Shown here in pieces: positions 1-11,140 of a DNA stretch of 64,000 nt. The notes under the pieces were generated by a model, which made no database searches, was not told where the DNA came from, and saw nothing but the letters and a program-made list of their open reading frames with translations. The position numbers were made by a program, and so were the translations under genes. The first letter of the stretch is position 1. Each line of letters opens with the position of its first letter. The stretch comes from Salminus brasiliensis. Taxonomy: Eukaryota; Chordata; Actinopteri; Characiformes; Bryconidae. The DNA lies in assembly GCF_030463535.1 (NCBI RefSeq), contig NC_132878.1, positions 38,424,761-38,488,760 on the forward strand, written 5' to 3'.

Positions 1-2500
1 CTCCTGAAAGAACAGGTGTAATTCAGTCTTTTATGTTGGCCTTCTTTCTTTAAAAACACTCATTCAGTTCAGCCCACATATGTACTATAATTATTTATTA
101 TTTATTATTTAAGGCCTCCCTCATGTCTCGCCTACTCCAAGAAATGTTCCAGTAGCCGCTTTGCTGCCTCCACCTATTGGTTATTTCAATGTCCACGTCA
201 CAAATTGCCTGCGCCAAGACTAAGAACCTGTGATGATGTTACATGGTTGATTTCATTGGAACATCAAGATGAGAAAATGACTCAAGTTAAAAGTAAGAAG
301 ATAAGACCGCTACCCTGACCTCCAGACGATGGAGATGACTGGGACGTGCTGCAACTCTAGCAAGTCATTTTATCCCAATATTGGGAATTTGTCTGTGACA
401 GTGAAATTGCTTGAGAAATCGGTTGGTATGGGTATACCGGCTCTACCTTGTGCTGTTGCTGGAGTATTTCTCCAAGATATTCCTTCTTTATGATGCCATC
501 TACTTTCTGAAGTGCCCCAGTCCTAACATGATGCATAACATAATATATATATTTTTTGGATTAAAAGCCTTACTCTTTTTTCCTCCATACATCATCATCA
601 TCATCATCATCAAAAAGTTAGTTTTTGTGTCATCAGGTTACGTCTTTGTCCTGGTTATCCTCTACAAAACAGTGCATAACAAGGCACTGACTGTAAAGGT
701 AGGTTCTAAAGTATGGATACATACATCCACAAACTTACATTATTACACCATTTCTGTCAGCAAATTGGACACAAATGGTAGTACAAGCAAAAATGGAAGG
801 CCCATAGCACCCTCCGCTGGTTAACTGTGGAAACAGCAGGCCCATGCAGGCCCAACATGTATGCAGTGCATCTTCAGCTTTCTGTTTATGTGGCTCACTA
901 ACATCCCTTTTTAATTAATATTTTATTTCTGTCAAAAGCTTCATTTTTACCATCATACCATTTACTATATGCATTTACTACTGCAACACATATTTATAAT
1001 GCTCTGACACGATTAAGTGCAATGGAAAACCTTCTGCTATTGTAATCAGTGGTTCACCCAAAAATGCAGTGGAGTGCAACTAGCGGCACTCCTTCTCACC
1101 TACACCTGTAAAAAAGCCTGGGCAAATACAACCTTCTATACATGCTATTAAGAGTCCTTGAGCAAGACTTGGAGGCCGCTCTGGATAAGACAATCTGTTG
1201 AGTTTCATAAACCTATCCAGCCTTAAACTTAGACTAGAGGGCGTTCAGTATTGTATAGGTAGGTCCAGCACTAGACTTCATCTATTTGTTTAAAACTTGA
1301 CTGATAGAAGTTACCAGGCATGCATGTGAGTGTTAGGGGCCATGCTTTGTGCTTTCTCTGAAAATGTATAGGGCTCAGGGCTCTCATCCATATGCCTCCA
1401 TTTTTTTGTATTTTTTTTTCGTGAGAAATTCTCTTACCGAAGGCCAGCAGGACAGTTTCCTACTCCATTGTTTTTGAACAATGTCAATGTAAACAATGGA
1501 CTTACAGCTTCAGGTTACCGACTATTGTTTCTTTTGCCCTGCGTTTTGTTTATGAATTGCTGGTGACACCTAATAGCTTCCTTCAGTTTTCCAGCAGATC
1601 AGATAGCAGCGTTTCCTCTGCGTCTGCCTCAAATCACAATACATCACTTTTAAAGCTCCTGGCCTCCAGCAGGCTGATGTTGTCAAACACCGCCTAGCCG
1701 CTCTGTACCTCACTTCTGGCAGTTGCCTATGGATTGTTTCTCCCTGTTTGACCATTAGATGGCAGCAGAGGACAGCGCTGTAGACTGCAGGTGACCATGT
1801 GTTTTGTTGTTTTTGGTCGTGGGTGACGTTGCAGCAGTCTGGCAATGCCACCACCACAGAGGCAGAGCTGGTCAACAGGAGCATCATATAAATAACCATA
1901 TACAGCATGTCTTAGGCTGACATTTACAATCAGACTAAGCTCTGCTGGTAGCTGTGGTCCATTGCTCAGGTGCTGGCCTATAGCGCAGTAGGCTGTTTAT
2001 ACACAGTTGTAAATGTTTAGTTGTGTCTAAGCAGTCACAGTTTCCTGAATTAAGCCTAACCAAGCAAAGAGCTGCAGAGCTGCACAGTGTTCAGCATCCC
2101 TGAAAATCCATCAGGTTGGGAAACATGAGATTGTACGGCAACAGATACTCCCTCCCTGCAAAGAAACACCAGTTGATGAGCCGTGCTGGCGAATGGTGCT
2201 CCATCAGCTCGCATTCATTGTTGCAGATGCCCATTCTGACCAGCCTCCACAGACTCCAGCTGTGCAAAACCATTACAGCCTCTACCTGCTGCCTCAGCCC
2301 TTTCTCTTCATACAGGCCTAGGTGGGAACAAAGGAGCCAGAGAATGAGACAGGGAGGGGGGAGGGGGGGTTGTTTTTTGTATGATATTGTAGAGGGGGTA
2401 GAGCATGTATCTATGCAGAAATACCACAGCAACCATCATATTGCACTGCCACAAGACCATGTGCACAGTGCTGTTCGATTGGTGTCAATCCATGTGAATT
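1..2500. other. Upstream intergenic DNA, no gene recognised
   Basis: AT-rich sequence without a reading frame that resembles a known protein. Open frames here, such as the 137-codon frame at 411-824, are low-complexity and show no domain. In other vertebrates the gene upstream of FOXO3 is AFG1L, but none of its coding sequence is visible. A FOXO-type octamer GTAAACAA is present at 1489-1496; one such match is not significant alone. Confidence 0.6.
1751..1770 (+). promoter_or_regulatory. Candidate CTCF binding site
   Basis: The stretch ACCATTAGATGGCAGCAGAG fits the CTCF core (CCASYAGRKGGCRSYRG) with one mismatch at the fourth core position. It lies about 2.6 kb upstream of the foxo3 start codon, where an insulator or loop anchor would be plausible. 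Only the motif is seen; occupancy is inferred. Confidence 0.45.
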
Positions 2501-2539
2501 ACAGCCTGAGAGAACCTCGACGGCTCAGCTTCATTCACA

Positions 2540-3480
2540 CTTGGTGCTCATTCCCTGACGCAGGTTGCGCGCAGGTGCGGCGGGGGCGCGCATTTCTGGC
2601 AGCGCGCTCCCGTCCTTACCGCAGCGCCAGCGCGGCTCTCTGATCAGCAGCACATCTGAAAGGGAACAAAGGAGCAGCAGCGCTTTGCTGGCTGAAGAAA
2701 AAGAGAAGCGCGCGGAGTGAGCGTAGGAATTCGGCATGTCGTCATCGCAAACGGGATGACGTCATGTGTTAAAAGGGGGGGGAACTCGAGAGGGGGCGTG
2801 TCCTTTCCTCTTCGCACGGGATTAAAGGGCCAGCGCGGAGAACCGAAACAGGCTGTGAGCTGATGATATCAGACTGGCTCTTATCAGACAGATATTGAGA
2901 TTACAGTGTGTCATAAGCAGACAGCGGTTATGAATATTAATATGACGTTATATTATTAATATGACTGTATTATTGTGTTCTCCCCTTTCACAGCGTATAT
3001 ATACACATATATGATATGATATGATATGATATGATATGATATGATAGGAAAGCAAACGAAAGGTCCACCACTGATAAAGGGTGTCTGGTTTCATGAGGGC
3101 GCCACATGCTGCGCTTTCGTTCTTACACAACGTGAACTATATTTGGCCGTCCAAACGCACCGATACCAGCTCGCGTGGCTTGCCTGAACATGCCCTTGTG
3201 AGCGGGTGTATGTGTGTGTGTGTGTGTGCGCGCGCGCTTGCTCGCTCGCTTTACTGTACTCTAGAGCTGTGGCCCTTTAAAAGGCGATCCCATGCATGGG
3301 AGGTGGGGAGGCTCTGTCTGTCTCTGTGTGTGTGTGTGTGTTGGAGGGGGAAAGAGAGAGAGAGAGAGAGAGAGGTGGGGGGGGAGGTCTGACGGGGTTA
3401 GCCTACATCTCTTTTCTCTGTCTCTACACGCAGACGTCTGTAAGTTGAACTGCTGAGGGAAGGACCGAGCGCGCAGGGTT
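2540..3480 (+). promoter_or_regulatory. foxo3 CpG-rich promoter region
   Basis: CpG density rises sharply from about 2550 (runs such as GCGCGCAGGTGCGGCGGGGG) and stays high through the first coding exon, as in a CpG-island promoter. A perfect palindromic cAMP-response element, TGACGTCA, lies at 2757-2764. A TATA-like TTTAAAAG lies near 3277. The start site cannot be fixed from sequence; a position near 3300 is a guess from that box. Confidence 0.5.
3008..3046. repeat. (TATGA)n microsatellite
   Basis: About seven near-perfect copies of the 5-bp unit TATGA inside the foxo3 promoter region. Confidence 0.9.
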
Positions 3481-3654
3481 TAGCAGCTCGAGCGCTGCAA
3501 TGGGCTCCGGTGCGAAAGTGGTGGCGTAGTGTTCCTGCCTCTCTTTTTTTAGCGTGTGTTCTTTGTTTCAGCGAGACACGCTAACACGTATCTGATCGTG
3601 CTCTCCCTCTCGCTCGCTTTCTCGCTCTCTTTGCTTTGAGAGGACACTCGCTCA

Positions 3655-3696
<42 letters not shown>

Positions 3697-4324
3697 GTTC
3701 AGTTCACTTCAAAGAGCAAAAAAGGGACACACCAGCGTCAAGGTGGAAGCTGCGGGACTTTGTGCTTCTTAAACTCCGCCTGAATGACTTGAACCCGCCG
3801 GGACTTTGGTGCTGAATGGGGTTGTTTTATTCGTGACGTTGTGGCTTTCGACATTGCATTACATCAGTGCTCGGTGCTCGGTGCTCGGGCTCGTCTCAAG
3901 TGCGACACTGGAGCGGAGCTCGCTCGCCCGCTCGCTCGCTGGCTCGCTCTCTCTCCGAAGCTCTGCGGATCTTGCAGGATCTGAGGTGCTGTAGGTGAAC
4001 GCTTTGTGCTTACGCGCTATATACTCCCAGTAATGACGTACCAGCCGCGGCTGCATGATGCCCTGTGTGTGCTGATGACCTCCTATTGCATGACGAGCTT
4101 GCAGTGAGCGTGCCCGTTCTCTCCACACGCACAGGGGTCTCACTGCCTGCGGACACTGAGCATTCATGGAATTGGACTGTGACAGCGCGCCTCTACCTGT
4201 CTGAGTGAGAAGCCCTCGTGACTCTCACACACACACACATACACATACATACACATACACACACATACGCACGCTGTCTCTCTCTATCCGTCGGAGCGAG
4301 AAGTAGGTTCCCCGGAGCTCCACG
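3290..4324 (+). other. foxo3: Probable foxo3 5' leader
   Basis: Transcribed leader inferred from its position between the CpG-rich promoter and the start codon. It contains a (GA)n tract at about 3351-3374, a (CT)n tract at about 3659-3693, a CGCTCG-rich stretch near 3920-3955 and a (CA)n-like stretch at 4228-4268. Several short upstream reading frames are present. Splice-like signals (CACGCAG near 3434; TAG|GTGAAC near 3993) leave open a non-coding intron. Long GC-rich leaders are typical of FOXO genes. Confidence 0.4.
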
Positions 4325-4849
4325 ATGGCGGACGCGGCGTCCCCGGAGCCACTGGCTCCTCTGGACGTGGCCATTGACCCGGACTTCGAGCCTCAGAAGC
4401 GTCCCCGGTCGTGCACGTGGCCGCTGCCCGAGTCCGGCTCGATTAAGCCCGGGGCTGCCGATACGGACATCATTCCGGAGGAGGAGGACGATGAGGAGGA
4501 CGGGGGCGCGATGGCCGTGAACGCGAGCAGCAGCGACGGCGCGAGCAGCCCCGGTGCGCCGCCGGAGGCCAGCGCGAACGGAGGTGCAGCGGCGCAGGGC
4601 GCGCAGCAGGCAGGGGGACAGCAGGGGCAGCTGCAGCAAGGTGGGCAGCAGGGGCAGCAGACGACCCCGCGCAAGGCGTCCTCGCGCCGGAACGCGTGGG
4701 GCAACCTGTCGTACGCGGACCTGATTACCAAAGCCATCGAGAGCACGCCGGACAAGAGGCTAACCCTGTCTCAGATCTACGACTGGATGGTCAGGAGCGT
4801 GCCCTACTTCAAAGACAAAGGGGACAGCAACAGCTCCGCTGGCTGGAAG
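4325..4849 (+). CDS. foxo3: FOXO3 coding exon 1 (residues 1-175)
   Basis: First coding exon of the forkhead transcription factor FOXO3, which acts in the nucleus on stress, metabolism and survival genes and is excluded from it by AKT phosphorylation. Residues 14-32 hold [10 protein letters not shown] and RPRSCTW, with Thr31 as the first AKT site (human Thr32). Residues 49-63 ([15 protein letters not shown]) match the acidic block typical of FOXO3, which separates it from FOXO1, FOXO4 and FOXO6. A Gly/Gln-rich linker follows. The forkhead domain starts at about residue 121 ([20 protein letters not shown]) and runs to GWK at 175, where the exon ends at donor AAG|GTACGC. The ATG at 4325 is chosen because it gives the conserved family N-terminus. 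Teleosts have two copies (foxo3a, foxo3b); I cannot say which this is. Confidence 0.97.
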
Positions 4850-4856
4850 GTACGCC

Positions 4857-4930
4857 CCTCTCTCTCTCTCTCTCTCTCTCCCCCTCTCTCTCTTTATACG
4901 TGTGTGTGTATAATTGATTGTGTGTGTGTG

Positions 4931-4965
<35 letters not shown>

Positions 4966-4966
4966 G
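4857..4966. repeat. (CT)n / (GT)n tract next to the splice donor
   Basis: Starts about 7 bp inside intron 1: a (CT)n run, then a (GT)n run to about 4966. Likely polymorphic in length, and close enough to the 5' splice site to influence its recognition. Confidence 0.9.
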
Positions 4967-5124
4967 AGTAGTTAGCACGAACCAAAATAAAAACAACAGC
5001 AGCCTGGACGCTTAGTAGCGCGTGTTCCGCGACAGGCGCGCGCACCAAAATAAAAATAAATAAAAAAAATAAAAAAGCACAGGGAGCGCGTGCGCGCGTG
5101 ACGCAGCCGCCGTGGCAATTCGGA

Positions 5125-5143
5125 TGACGTCATATGTAAACAA
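5125..5143 (+). promoter_or_regulatory. CRE and FOXO composite site
   Basis: A perfect CRE, TGACGTCA (5125-5132), is followed 3 bp later by GTAAACAA (5136-5143), the exact FOXO consensus (the DAF-16 binding element, TTGTTTAC on the other strand). It lies 276 bp inside intron 1, within the CpG-rich promoter-proximal zone. This would allow CREB/ATF input and FOXO feedback on foxo3. The motifs are seen; function is inferred. Confidence 0.45.
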
Positions 5144-5678
5144 AAACACTCATCCGGATGCCAAAGGGGAACTGAGAGCCAAATTCAAGCAAGCTTTGGG
5201 TGAACTGGTTCTTCCAGTCGTGTAATAGCTGGTGTCAGCACAGGCAGCAAGAACGTCCTTTGAGAAGCCCAGTGATGATACAGTGAGAAGAGCACAAGCT
5301 TGTTCACAGCGGCCAAACTCTCCCCTACGCATAGATGGGGAGCCTTAGTGGTGTTGTTGCACTCATGACACACACGCACATACACACACACACGCACATA
5401 CACACGCGCCTTACATAAGAGTGGACGGGGTGCGGAGTGCTGCCAAGTCTGTTGACTCTGGTTTTTGAATTGCGCTCAGAGTTTTGGGTTGCATAACAAC
5501 TTGGGGGGAGGTTCTGGTCAACGCAGGCCATGCGAGAAGCTACCTTCTGTCATGGTCTCACACACAGAAATACCGTTTGTGTATGCTGAGGTCAAATGTC
5601 TGAGTCTGGTGCAGATAACTTTGGCCACCGAATAGCATGACCTGTCAAACCAATATGAAATACGCAAAACAAGTCAGG

Positions 5679-6920
5679 GCACTGACATGACTCCTTTTTA
5701 ACAATCAGGATACAGATCTGACACCTTTGACAATCAGTTTACAGATCGGACACCTTTAACAATCAGGATACAGATCTGACACCTTTGACAATCAGTTTAC
5801 AGATCGGACACCTTTAACAATCAGGATACAGATCTGACACCTTTGACAATCAGTTTACAGATCGGACACCTTTAACAATCAGGATACAGATCTGACACCT
5901 TTGACAATCAGTTTACAGATCGGACACCTTTAACAATCAGGATACAGATCTGACACCTTCGACAATCAGTTTACAGATCGGACACCTTTAACAATCAGGA
6001 TACAGATCTGACACCTTTGACAATCAGTTTACAGATCGGACACCTTAAACAATCAGGATACAGATCTGACACCTTTGACAATCAGTTTACAGATCGGACA
6101 CCTTTGACAATCAGGATACAGATCTGACACCTTTGACAATCAGTTTACAGATCGGACACCTTTGACAATCAGTTTACAGATCGGACACCTTTGACAACCA
6201 AGAGACTGACCTGACACCTTTGACAATCAGGGTACAGATCGGACACCTTTGACAATCAGGGTACAGATCAGACACCGTTGACAACCAGGAGACTGACCTG
6301 ACACCTTTGACAATCAAGGTACAGATCGGACACCTTTGACAATCAAGGTACTGACCTGACATCTTTGATAATCAGGGTACAGATCGGACACCTTTGACAA
6401 TCAGGGTACAGATCGGACACCTTTGACAATCAGGGTACAGATCGGACACCTTTAACAATCGGAGTACAGATCTGACACCGTTGACAATCAGGGTACTGAC
6501 CTGACAACTTTGACAATCAGGGTACTGACCTGACAACTTTGACAATCAGGGTACTGATCTGACATCTTTGACAATCAGGGTACAGATCGGACACCTTTGA
6601 CAACCCTGTGATCTTTGACAATCAAGGTACAGATCGGACACCTTTGACAACCAGGGAACTTATCTGATACCTTTGACAATCAAGAGCACTGACCCCTTTG
6701 ACAGTAAGGGTATTGATCTGACACTGTTGACAATCAGGGTATTGATCTGACACTGTTGACAGTTAGGGCCTGACACTTTTGACAGGCAGCTCTTACCTAA
6801 GACAGTCAGAGCACTGACCTGACACGGTTTACAATCAGGGTACTGATTGGACACAACTGACAGTCAGAGTACTGATTGGACACCTTTGACAATCAGAGCA
6901 CTGATCTGTTACCTTTTGAT
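5679..6920. repeat. 29-bp minisatellite with 58-bp dimer structure
   Basis: About 43 tandem copies of a 29-bp unit of the form CAGATCNGACACCTTTGACAAT plus 7 variable bases. From about 5708 to 6170 two variants alternate strictly (unit with AGGATA...TCTGAC, then unit with AGTTTA...TCGGAC), giving eight 58-bp dimers that are almost identical. The 3' part has single, more diverged units with small deletions. The array lies about 830 bp inside intron 1. Confidence 0.97.
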
Positions 6921-8889
6921 CACTTGATCTTTCACAGGTGTCACCTATCGCTGCCAATCTCAATTGTATATTTGCAGCATTCATTACTACTGTACAGAGA
7001 GACCCACACCACCACAAACTCCACTACCCACTGAAGCATGTTTTGAAAAGCCATAGGTGTGAGACTTTACCTAGGATTTCAGTCTGAAATCTAAAACTTT
7101 GTACCTCCTGCAACCAGAGCATGTGCTCAAAATAGCGCACGCCACCATTTCTGGATGTGGAAAACCTTCCTGGCCCTGTTCCAGTGAACTTTAGTGTTAC
7201 TTAACCTCAGCCTCGTGAAGCACGGCTTGCGTTCCAGCACCGGCACAGCTGATGCACAGACATGCAGAGCGCCGCTTTCTGTTTGGCTGTTATGCAAACA
7301 GGTCTGCGCCTACACATACGAGTTTCAGGTTTCGAGTCTTAGCACAGCTCCGTGGAACGTTGGACGTTGGTAGCCCCAAGCTGTACTGAATTTATGTCAT
7401 TCATTTGTCTCAGGTTAACATGCTACCCCCCATCTCTCTTCAAAAAAGGGATCATGATCATTTTAATGGGCCTTTTAAAGATGGTTAGCATGTCGTTCGT
7501 CCACAGCTGACTGATTTGTGGTCTCCTCTGCACTGTGCTGACACAAGGGAGAGCAGGAAGCGAAGGGGAGAGAACTGTCATAAGTGTTTTTTGTCCGTCG
7601 CTTACTTAGAATGAGAGGTCTGATAAGCACACATGAGCGCTGATTCATCCTGCACAGCTTATTCAGCATATTAGGATATTAGGTTAAGGGCTACTGGGGA
7701 AATTCAGCATCACGTGCTTTGCAAACATATTCCAGAAAGGCTTTGGATAAAAGAAAGTCCACGAGCATCGAGCATCTGAACAAGGCAGCGTGTAGCACCA
7801 TGCTGTCACAATTACAGGCCTGTGTGAAAAAGTTGGAGAGCAGGACAATGCCCTGGGTGCTGCAGAACATGTTTCGTCCTGGAGCTATTATAGAAGGTTC
7901 GGCACTGCGCCAGCATGTCAAATTAAGGAGGAGAAACGAAAGCAGGAGAATTAACTGGTTTGTGTGTGGTGGGAGGTGGGGGGTTGGCTTTATCTCAGTG
8001 CATGTGTGTCGCAAACAATACTTCAGATTATCCTGATAGCGATCCGCAATAATAACAACAATATGATGCAACTGCTCGGATTGCTGGTAGATTCATTTTA
8101 TATATATATTTAAAATAGCAATGGAAATATACAAAAGAATGACTGATATGTATCACTGGCTTTGTCCACTGTTGATATAAGAAAAACACACAGATATGGC
8201 CTCGCTGTGCCGAGTGGCCCCTGTCCTGACTAATGAGGGTGTTTAGATGTCATGCAGGAGTTTCCTTTGTTCTTCCAGGATCCACTGCAGTTGTAGAGGA
8301 GGGGGAGGGGACAGGACTGACAGTGTAGGTGACACTGCAGCACCCATAAAACTCCCCAGTCACCAGCACCATTCCATGTAAAGGACATGAGAGAATAACG
8401 GGGGGGCTGCAACAACGAGTGCATTGTAGGGGTGCACCAATCATTCATTTTTATGGCCTACTCTACATGCTCTGACTTCTCCACCAGCCAAATCTGATGA
8501 TAGCCATTTTCCCCCCAAAGCATTAGTTTTTTTTTCCTTTTTTCCCCTTTGTGGCACAAACGAACAAACTAGTATGAAGCACATACTTCCAAACTATATT
8601 GTTATCTATGGAGAGCTCTCAGGGCCTTCTAGGCCAGCAGAGAAGGCCTAATGATTTCTGAGAATGAGAAAGAAAATACATGTCAGTAATTTTACTGTAT
8701 TTTTATTCACTAGAATCATGCTTGTTTTTAAGCTCTGCAATATTACACTACAGTCTCTTTTCATTATTAAATTCTGGCTGGTGACAGAAGGGTTGGCAGG
8801 AAAAAGGAGCTCTCCAATTGATCAGGACTTTACTGGTGGAAGTGAAGGCCTAAAGCCCTAAAGTGTCGATCAGATTAACCATCAATGTA

Positions 8890-9178
8890 ATTAAGAATTG
8901 ACACCCCTTCTGATGAATCCATTTATCTGCTGACACAGATGTACAAATGCACAATAGATACTGCCAATAGAATAGGACTCTCCGGATCAGAGGAACATAT
9001 GAGCCAGGAGTGGGCTAGAGGGGTATACAGCCCCCCAGCATTGAGCCTGTGGAGCAGTGGAAGAACTGGGTTCTCTGGAATGATGGTTGGTGCTCCATCT
9101 AATACTTTTGGGATGAGTTGTGGAGTTGAGGATGAGGTGGGGTGAAGATGATCTGACCTCGCTAACGCTCTTGTAGTG
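8890..9178 (-). mobile_element. Truncated non-autonomous DNA transposon, inverted copy
   Basis: Reverse-strand relative of the element at 9764-10112. The two share the core that reads, on the element's plus strand, CTCATCCCAAAAGTATTGGA and TGGAGCACCATC, as well as the end segment with AGAAGGGGTGTC. Both outer ends have decayed, so the termini are approximate. This copy keeps an internal segment (CACAGATGTACAAATGCAC on the + strand) that the other copy has lost. Confidence 0.75.
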
Positions 9179-9261
9179 AGATTTGTTGTAAGAAATATAA
9201 TGCTGATCACACATATTTCAGGCATCAATGCAGCATGCCACATTCAGACGTTTATGAGGGG

Positions 9262-9534
9262 GTTTGAGTGTGTGTGTGTGTGTGTGTAAAGTCAAGAAGG
9301 CTAGTCATCTCGAGGTTTGAGTATTTTCTGGAGGTGCAAAAGGGGTGAGAGAATATTCTATTGATTCATCATTCCATTACACACTGTTGCAGATCATTGC
9401 TCTAGTGCCAAATGATCTACTCTACACCTTGTTCAAACACAGTCGTTAAATTATTCACTGCTTTTAAGTATTAATTCAGATCTTTTTTATTAATTTTTAA
9501 GGGCCACTCTTTGGTTTAGGGTCAGACACACATA

Positions 9535-9576
<42 letters not shown>
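9262..9576. repeat. (GT)n at 9262-9287 and (CT)n(CA)n at 9536-9576
   Basis: Two short simple-sequence tracts inside foxo3 intron 1, separated by unremarkable sequence. Confidence 0.9.
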
Positions 9577-9578
<2 letters not shown>

Positions 9579-9763
9579 AAGTCTATGCTAAAGTCTATGC
9601 AAAATTGATCTCTGCAGCAGCTCTAAACCACACAGAGCTCGTTTTTAGTGTTTTATCATGTATGTCTGAGCTAAGGGGAGTCCGTTTTAACACAGATGCA
9701 GCTGCAATTGCACTATTGCAGTTTAATGCATCAGACAAGCACTGCACCATGACACTATGTCAC

Positions 9764-10112
9764 ACACTATATGGACAAAAGTATTAGGACACCTGCTCAT
9801 TCATTGTTTTTTTCTGAAATTAAGGGCATTCAATTGAAATAAACTGATTTTGTTGTCTCTACTGTCCAGGGAACAAGCTTTCTACTGGATTTTGGAGCAT
9901 TGTTGTGAGGATTTCATAGTATTCAGTGACAAGAGCACTAGTGAGGTCAGAACTCCCCAACTCATCCCAAAAGTATTGGATGGAGCACCATCCAAAGAAC
10001 ACACTTCCACTGCTCCACAGCTTAATGCTGGATGTCAGCGATGGGTGCAACTTCAAACAGCTGAATGCATTCATTAGAAGGGGAGTCCACAAACATTTGG
10101 ACATATTGTGTC
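9764..10112 (+). mobile_element. Non-autonomous DNA transposon (MITE), about 350 bp
   Basis: Both ends carry imperfect inverted repeats of about 30 bp: ACACTATATGGACAAAAGTA at the left, and on the reverse strand ACACAATATGTCCAAATGTT at the right. The inside has no coding capacity. The termini suggest mobilisation by a Tc1/mariner-type transposase. I recall abundant copies of this family in otophysan fish, but that is memory and was not searched. Confidence 0.8.
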
Positions 10113-10827
10113 TTTTGGTACACTCTTTAAAAAACGTCTACAAGAGCTTTAGTGTAATACCTGCGCGTCATTTTGGCTGGTTAAATGATTCCTCGATTAC
10201 AAGAGAAACTCATGTATGGGGCTTCTACTATTGTTAAAAGCCAAAGCATATAGAACCTCGCAGCTTATACGGCTCTTGTCTACTGTACTGGAATCAACCA
10301 GTGATTGAGTTCTGCTGGTTTTAACACAAAAGACTTGTAAAGCTGGACAGGATAAGTCAGGACAGGATCTGTGCCCAAAGGCTATTTGGAGTTCCTTTTT
10401 TTCTCCTTTTAATCCTGTGATTGCCCAGTGGGTACAGGCTTCATTTTAAGGCTCCCATCTCATTCACTCCACTGTTGGAACACACCCCCACAAACGCAGA
10501 AAGCACAATAACAGTGCTTAAGAGGGGCAGAGACTGCACTAATGAGTCCTAAATGACTATTTTGTCCTCAGGATTTGAAAAAAGTGAGGGTTTGTGTGTG
10601 TGAGAGAGTGTGTAAGCACAGGCAGCAGTTCTCCTGTCTCACCTCTTTTTCTCTCAGAACGGTAGAACTCTGATTCATACGTGGTCCTAAGTGATGGTCT
10701 GTGTTCTTTCGTACAATCGTGTGATTGGTGGCTGGTTGCCATGGCTGCTTGCGTGTTGTCACGCAAGGTCACGAGAGGGTGAGGTGGTTTGGGCGCCTCA
10801 CTGGCTGGTACTGCGGCCACAAAGCAT

Positions 10828-11106
10828 ATGTGTGTGTGTGTGTGTGTGTGTGGGTGTGTGTGTGCATGAGTTAGAGAAAGAGAAAGAGAAAGAAAAAAAA
10901 ATGAAAAGACACAAAGAAAAAAAAAAGTAAGGGGGGGGGGTTGTTGATGTGGCTAGTGCGAGGTCACAGGTGTGTTGCCATGGCAACTTGCAGAGCCTAA
11001 GGGCAAAGTGACAGGTCAATGTGACCGCAGTCTGACGATAAAAAAAAAACTTTCTGTTCCTCCTGTACACTCTGATAAACATATGGCACAGGGGCTCCAC
11101 CATGAT

Positions 11107-11138
<32 letters not shown>
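10828..11138. repeat. (GT)n at 10828-10864, (AC)n at 11109-11138
   Basis: Two complementary dinucleotide tracts flanking the RFX-type palindrome at 10974. A purine-rich A/G run (10873-10925) and a poly-G run lie between them. Confidence 0.9.
10974..10987. promoter_or_regulatory. Perfect RFX X-box palindrome
   Basis: GTTGCCATGGCAAC is the ideal two-half-site RFX motif. A second left half-site, GTTGCCATGG, lies about 240 bp upstream at 10735. It is in foxo3 intron 1, where an RFX-responsive enhancer is possible. Occupancy is unknown. Confidence 0.5.

Positions 11139-11140
<2 letters not shown>

Noticed and set aside
411..824. 137-codon frame near the window start
   Set aside because: Contains a simple-repeat run (poly-Ile from TCA repeats) and no recognisable domain or start context.
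4193..4755. Antisense reading frames over the foxo3 first exon (148 and 120 codons)
   Set aside because: They are shadows of a GC-rich coding exon on the + strand; no domains.
6174..6362. Repetitive protein-like frame on the minus strand
   Set aside because: It is only the translation of the minisatellite (29-bp units repeat in protein every 87 bp); no independent coding evidence.
5679..6920. Regular 29-bp repeats resembling a CRISPR array
   Set aside because: Units are head to tail with no unique spacers, and the locus is a vertebrate intron; it is a minisatellite.
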